Source: Panorpa germanica
Taxonomy: Eukaryota; Arthropoda; Insecta; Mecoptera; Panorpidae
NCBI GenBank assembly: GCA_963678705.1
Contig: OY783206.1
Coordinates: 17,805,807 to 17,869,806 of the forward strand
Length of the DNA: 64,000 bases
Direction: 5' to 3'
Of this stretch, positions 60,564 through 64,000 are shown one piece after another. The notes below the pieces were generated by a model. It did no database searches, had not been told where the DNA came from, and saw only the letters and a program-made list of their open reading frames with translations. Position 1 is the first letter of the stretch; each line of letters begins with the position of its first letter. The translations under genes and the position numbers were made by a program.

Positions 60564-61498
60564 TGTGCCTTTGATATTGTCTGGTGGCCAAGTGACCTTC
60601 AAAGAATTAGACCGGCAAAAACCTCTAGGTACGTCTACTGCGCTATGGAGAACTATTTTCATTGTCGAACATTCATTTTACAAACCGATTACCGTTCCAT
60701 AAAAAGGCAACTATCTAAAGGTTGTCCTTAGCGATTTGTAATGGGGCCTGAGCTCTGGAACATGGTATTCGACGAGAACTGTGTTTCTCACTCGAAAGGT
60801 TGTGTAATCGTATGTTTTGCCAACGATAATGTGATCCTTATCGGTGCAAATAGTTCAAAACAACTCGAAAGCCGTTCTCGACCTGCTATAGATAAAATCT
60901 GTAGTTTCTTGAAGCAACAAAGCTACAAAACAAATACGGTAACAACGAATGCTAAACTTGTAACACACCTTGCGCCGTGGCACAAGGACGGAATGAAGCT
61001 TAAACTCGGCAACTATGCCGACACTATACAAGTAGGCATTTATGCCAATGGTTGTGTATTGTGCTTCGGCATGGTATTACAGGATCAATCTTGCATATCT
61101 TTCATGCAAAGAACTATGTTATTGACGATGACGCGTTGTTGCAGAACTGTATCTACAGAAGTGGTGCAGGTGATATTATGGACAATTCCTTTAGATTTAA
61201 ATATCACTCATGCACTTACTCAAGTAAAAATTACGCTAGAACTGAAAAAATTAAATTTTGATGATTTAAAATTAATGCGACAAATTTCGAGGATTCAAAG
61301 ATAATGCGGCTGTAGGATAAAAGTCTGGAGACGATATAAAATATATTGCCAAAGTGATGAATGCATATATGCATAAGCTCTGGCAAGACAGATCGGACTT
61401 AATACAAAAAGGAAGACCTACGTATTGGTTTAGAAGGAAGTTAATATTGCTTTACAACACAAGTGGTTTCTATCTACTATGTGTGTGATCGGCTCCTG
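60564..61498 (+). pseudogene. Array monomer 19, type G
   Basis: Duplicate of monomer 14, including the inserted C and the 187-codon open stretch (60,741-61,304); private changes PWHKDG and VILWTIP. Confidence 0.85.
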
Positions 61499-62151
61499 CT
61501 ACTTTAGGTGAAAAAAGTGATTAAAAGTAAGAAATTAATTACGGAACAAAATTAAATAAATTATATGAATACTTTTTCAAACGAAAAGTATTTAAGTTTG
61601 TTTTAAATTTGTGTTAATTTACCCTAAACAAAGTGTTTTTACAAAAGTTTGAAAGTTGGAAACCAGTATTAAAACGAATTTTTCATTACGCGTACACGCA
61701 GTTTTATAAACAAAACCTTAAAATTGTAACTTTGATGTTTGATATAAGACAATAATAAGAGCGATAGACAAAAAAAGTGATAATAATTAGGTTAGTGTTA
61801 GTGCTAAAACATCAAGTGGTTAAGAAATTCAAAAAATCTGTAGAGGTATATAAGGAAGACCTCATATAAACACTACAAATATACGGAAGACAAAAGGTTG
61901 CCACCCACTATCAAGTAAGTCGATTTACATTAACTATAAATAATATTTAAACATAAGAATTAGTTTATATAAATGCGTGTTTTAAATAATAAAGAAAGTG
62001 TATTAATTGGTATAAGTGATTAGGTGAACAATATATGCGGTTTTCTTGGAAATAGTGATTGATCGTTCATGAACATACAATGGTAACAAACAAATGGTAA
62101 GTAAGTAGGCTTAAGTACAAGTATGTACATGAGATATTTATAGAAATTCAG

Positions 62152-63075
62152 TGTGCCTTTTATAATGTCTGGTGGCCAAGTGACCTTTAAAGAATTAGAC
62201 CGGCAAAATCCTCTAGGTACGTCTACTGCGCTATGGAGAACTATTTTCATTGTCGAACATTAATTTTACAAACCGATTGCCGTTCCATGAAAAGGTAACT
62301 ATCTAAAGGTTGTCCTCAGCGATTTGTAATAGGGCCTGAGCTCTGGAACATGGTATTCGACGAGAACTGTGTTTCTCACTCGAAGGGTTGTGTAAACGTA
62401 TGTTTTGCTAACGATAATGTGATCCTTATCGCTGCAAATAGTACAGAACAACTACAAAGCCGTCCTCGACCTGCTATAGATAAAATCTGTAGTTTCTTGA
62501 AGCTACAACGCTACGAAACAAATACGGTGACAACGAATGATAAACTTGTAACACACCTTGCGCGTGTCACAAGGACGGAATGAAGCTAAAACTCGGCAAC
62601 TATGCCGACACTATACAAGGGGGCATTTATGCCAATGGTTGTGTATTGTGCTTCGGCATGGTATTACAGGATCAATCCTCCATATCTTCCATGCAAAGAA
62701 CTGTGTTATTGACGATGACGCGTTGTTGCAGAACTGTATCTACAGAAGTGGTGCAGGTGATATTAGGGACAATTCCTTTAGATTTAAATATCACTCATGC
62801 ACTTACTCAAGTAAAAATTACGCTAGAACTGAAAAAATTAAATTTTGATGATTTAAAATTAATGCGACAAATTTCGAGGATTTAAAGATAATGCGGCTGT
62901 AGGATAAAAGTCTGGAGACGATACCAAATATATTGCCAAAGTGATGAATGCATATATGCATAAGCTCTGGCAAGACAGATCGGACTTAATACAAAAAGGA
63001 AGACCTACGTATTGGTTTAAAAGGAAGTTAATATTGCTTTGCAACACAAGTGGTTCCTATCTACTATGTGTGTGA
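62152..63075 (+). pseudogene. Array monomer 20, type H
   Basis: Duplicate of monomer 15 with motif A changed to FYNVWW and a private stop (AAAAGGTAACTATC) before SKGCP. Confidence 0.85.
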
Positions 63076-63748
63076 TCGGCTCCTGCTACTTTAGGTGAAA
63101 AAAGTGATTAAAAGTAAGAAATTAATTACGGAACAAAATTAAATAAATTATATGAATACTTTTTCAAACGAAAAGTATTTAAGTTTGTTTTAAATTTGTG
63201 TTAATTTACCCTAAACAAAGTGTTTTTACAAAAGTTTGAAAGTTGGAAACCAGTATTAAAACGAATTTTTTATTACGCGTACACGCAGTCTTATAAACAT
63301 AACCTTAAAATTGTAACTTTGATGTTTGCTATAAGACAATAATAAGTGCGATAGACAAAAAAAGTGATAATAAATAGGTTAGTGTTAGTGCTAAAACATC
63401 AAGTGGTTAAGAAATTCAAGAAATCTGTAGAGGTTTATAAGGAAGACCTCATATAAACACTACAAATATACGGAAGACAAAAGGTTGCCGCCCACTATCA
63501 AGTAAGTCGATTTACATTAACTATAAATAATATTAAAACATAAGAATTAGTTTATATAAATGCGTGTTTTAAATAATAAAGAAAGTGTATTAATTGGTAT
63601 AAGTGATTAAGTGAACAATATATGCGGTTTTCTTGGAAATAGTGATTGATCGTTCATGAACATACAATGGTAACAAACAAATGGTAAGTAAGTAGGCATA
63701 AGTACAAGTATGTACATGAGATATTTATAGAAATTCAGTGTGCCTTTA

Positions 63749-64000
63749 ATAATGTCTGGTGGCCAAGTGACCTTCAAAGAATTAGACCGGCAAAAACCTC
63801 TAGGTACGTCTACTGCGCTATGGAGAACTATTTTCATTGTCGAACATTAATTTTACAAACCGATTACCGTTCCATAAAAAGGCAACTATCTAAAGGTTGT
63901 CCTCTGCGATCTGTTATAGGGCCTGAGCTCTGGAGCATGGTATTCGACGAGAACTGTGTTTCTCAATCGAAAGGTTGTGTAAACGTATGTTTTGCCAACG
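63749..64000 (+). pseudogene. Array monomer 21, type C, cut by the window edge
   Basis: FNNVWWPS and GCPLRSVIGPELWSM are present; the window ends before motif C is complete. Confidence 0.85.

Larger units (their letters stand above)
23933..64000 (+). repeat. LINE-derived macrosatellite with higher-order structure
   Basis: About 21 tandem monomers of about 1,585 bp (start-to-start distances 1,579-1,588 bp; three are 2,302-2,303 bp) fill the window from the gap to the right edge, broken only by the BEL/Pao element. Each has about 0.92 kb of reverse transcriptase-derived sequence (FDNVWWPS motif A through the GRPTYWF C-terminal block) and about 0.66 kb of non-coding sequence. Subtypes defined by shared changes appear in the order (partial)-A-B-C-D-E-A-F-D-E-A-B-C-G-H-E-B-C-G-H-C. 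The LINE type is R1/Jockey-like, judged from the GCPQ..V.GPE.WN block, a FADD-derived box and the thumb MLLTMTRCCRTVSTE. Most copies share one in-frame stop and one frame change, so the unit was already dead when it spread. Confidence 0.9.

Noticed and set aside
27076-62848. 69-codon plus-strand ORF (MCIVLRHGITGS) in each monomer
   Set aside because: Wrong frame over the thumb region. The LINE-like readings are YKGAFMPMVVYCASAWYYRINL-type text in one frame and QRTMLLTMTRCCRTVSTE in another.
24132-63047. A 62-codon minus-strand ORF (MLQSNINV) in most monomers
   Set aside because: Antisense of the C-terminal GRPTYWF block of the LINE; open by chance in the founder.
24880-63837. A 76-codon minus-strand ORF (MK(I/K)(V/I)LHSAVDVPRG) present in most monomers
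   Set aside because: It is antisense to the spacer and motif A region and is repeated only because the monomer is repeated; no homology or own signals.
23933-64000. CRISPR array or rDNA/R1 unit
   Set aside because: The units are 1.6 kb and LINE-derived, with no short repeat/spacer pattern and no rRNA sequence recognised.

Overview
This is an AT-rich eukaryotic window that is almost entirely repetitive and looks like insect repeat-rich chromatin. The mix supports this: an R1/Jockey-type LINE reverse transcriptase, BEL/Pao and Ty3/Mag-like LTR elements, an errantivirus-like fragment, a hAT remnant, a Polinton-like type-B DNA polymerase fossil, and a DUF4806-like gene with 65-79 bp introns. Species cannot be assigned from sequence alone. 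No conserved housekeeping gene was recognised.

Left third (1-9,972). A decayed type-B DNA polymerase fossil lies on the minus strand at 341-2,724. Near it are three unrecognised small ORFs. Two are acidic paralogues in opposite orientation (846-1,175 plus; 4,686-5,060 minus), both ending in SUMO-interaction-like hydrophobic/acidic cores. Then come short dispersed repeats, a possible 213 bp MITE (2,976-3,188) and an internally deleted hAT element (8,309-9,490).

Middle (9,973-23,732). A near-complete Ty3/gypsy Mag-like element (9,973-14,508) has 134/136 bp LTRs, a tRNA-Ser-like primer site and a CATAT target duplication. AT-rich DNA with small tandem repeats follows, then a broken errantivirus-like relic (17,134-18,232). 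Between about 18.8 and 22.34 kb is a candidate DNA transposon with GGCCCA-rich 24-26 bp sub-repeats near both ends. It carries a four-exon, minus-strand DUF4806-like gene (19,814-20,811) whose splice phases all agree.

Right part (23,933-64,000). After a 200-base N gap the rest of the window is one tandem array, open at the right edge. About 21 monomers of about 1.585 kb each combine about 0.92 kb of the C-terminal half of an R1-like LINE reverse transcriptase (motif A to the C-terminus) with about 0.66 kb of non-coding DNA carrying intron-like splice signals. Every copy with motif C reads FAN(D/E) rather than FADD, and most copies share the same stop and the same frame change, so amplification followed loss of function. 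Subtypes occur in an ordered higher-order pattern: A-B-C-D-E, A-F-D-E, A-B-C-G-H-E, B-C-G-H, C. Type E carries a 718 bp partial extra copy and occurs three times. A whole-looking BEL/Pao element (44,614-51,059; identical LTRs, AAAGT duplication) sits inside one C monomer. The matching empty site is present in the duplicated C monomer at about 59,700, which gives a relative order: LINE inactivation, monomer amplification, block duplication, BEL insertion.
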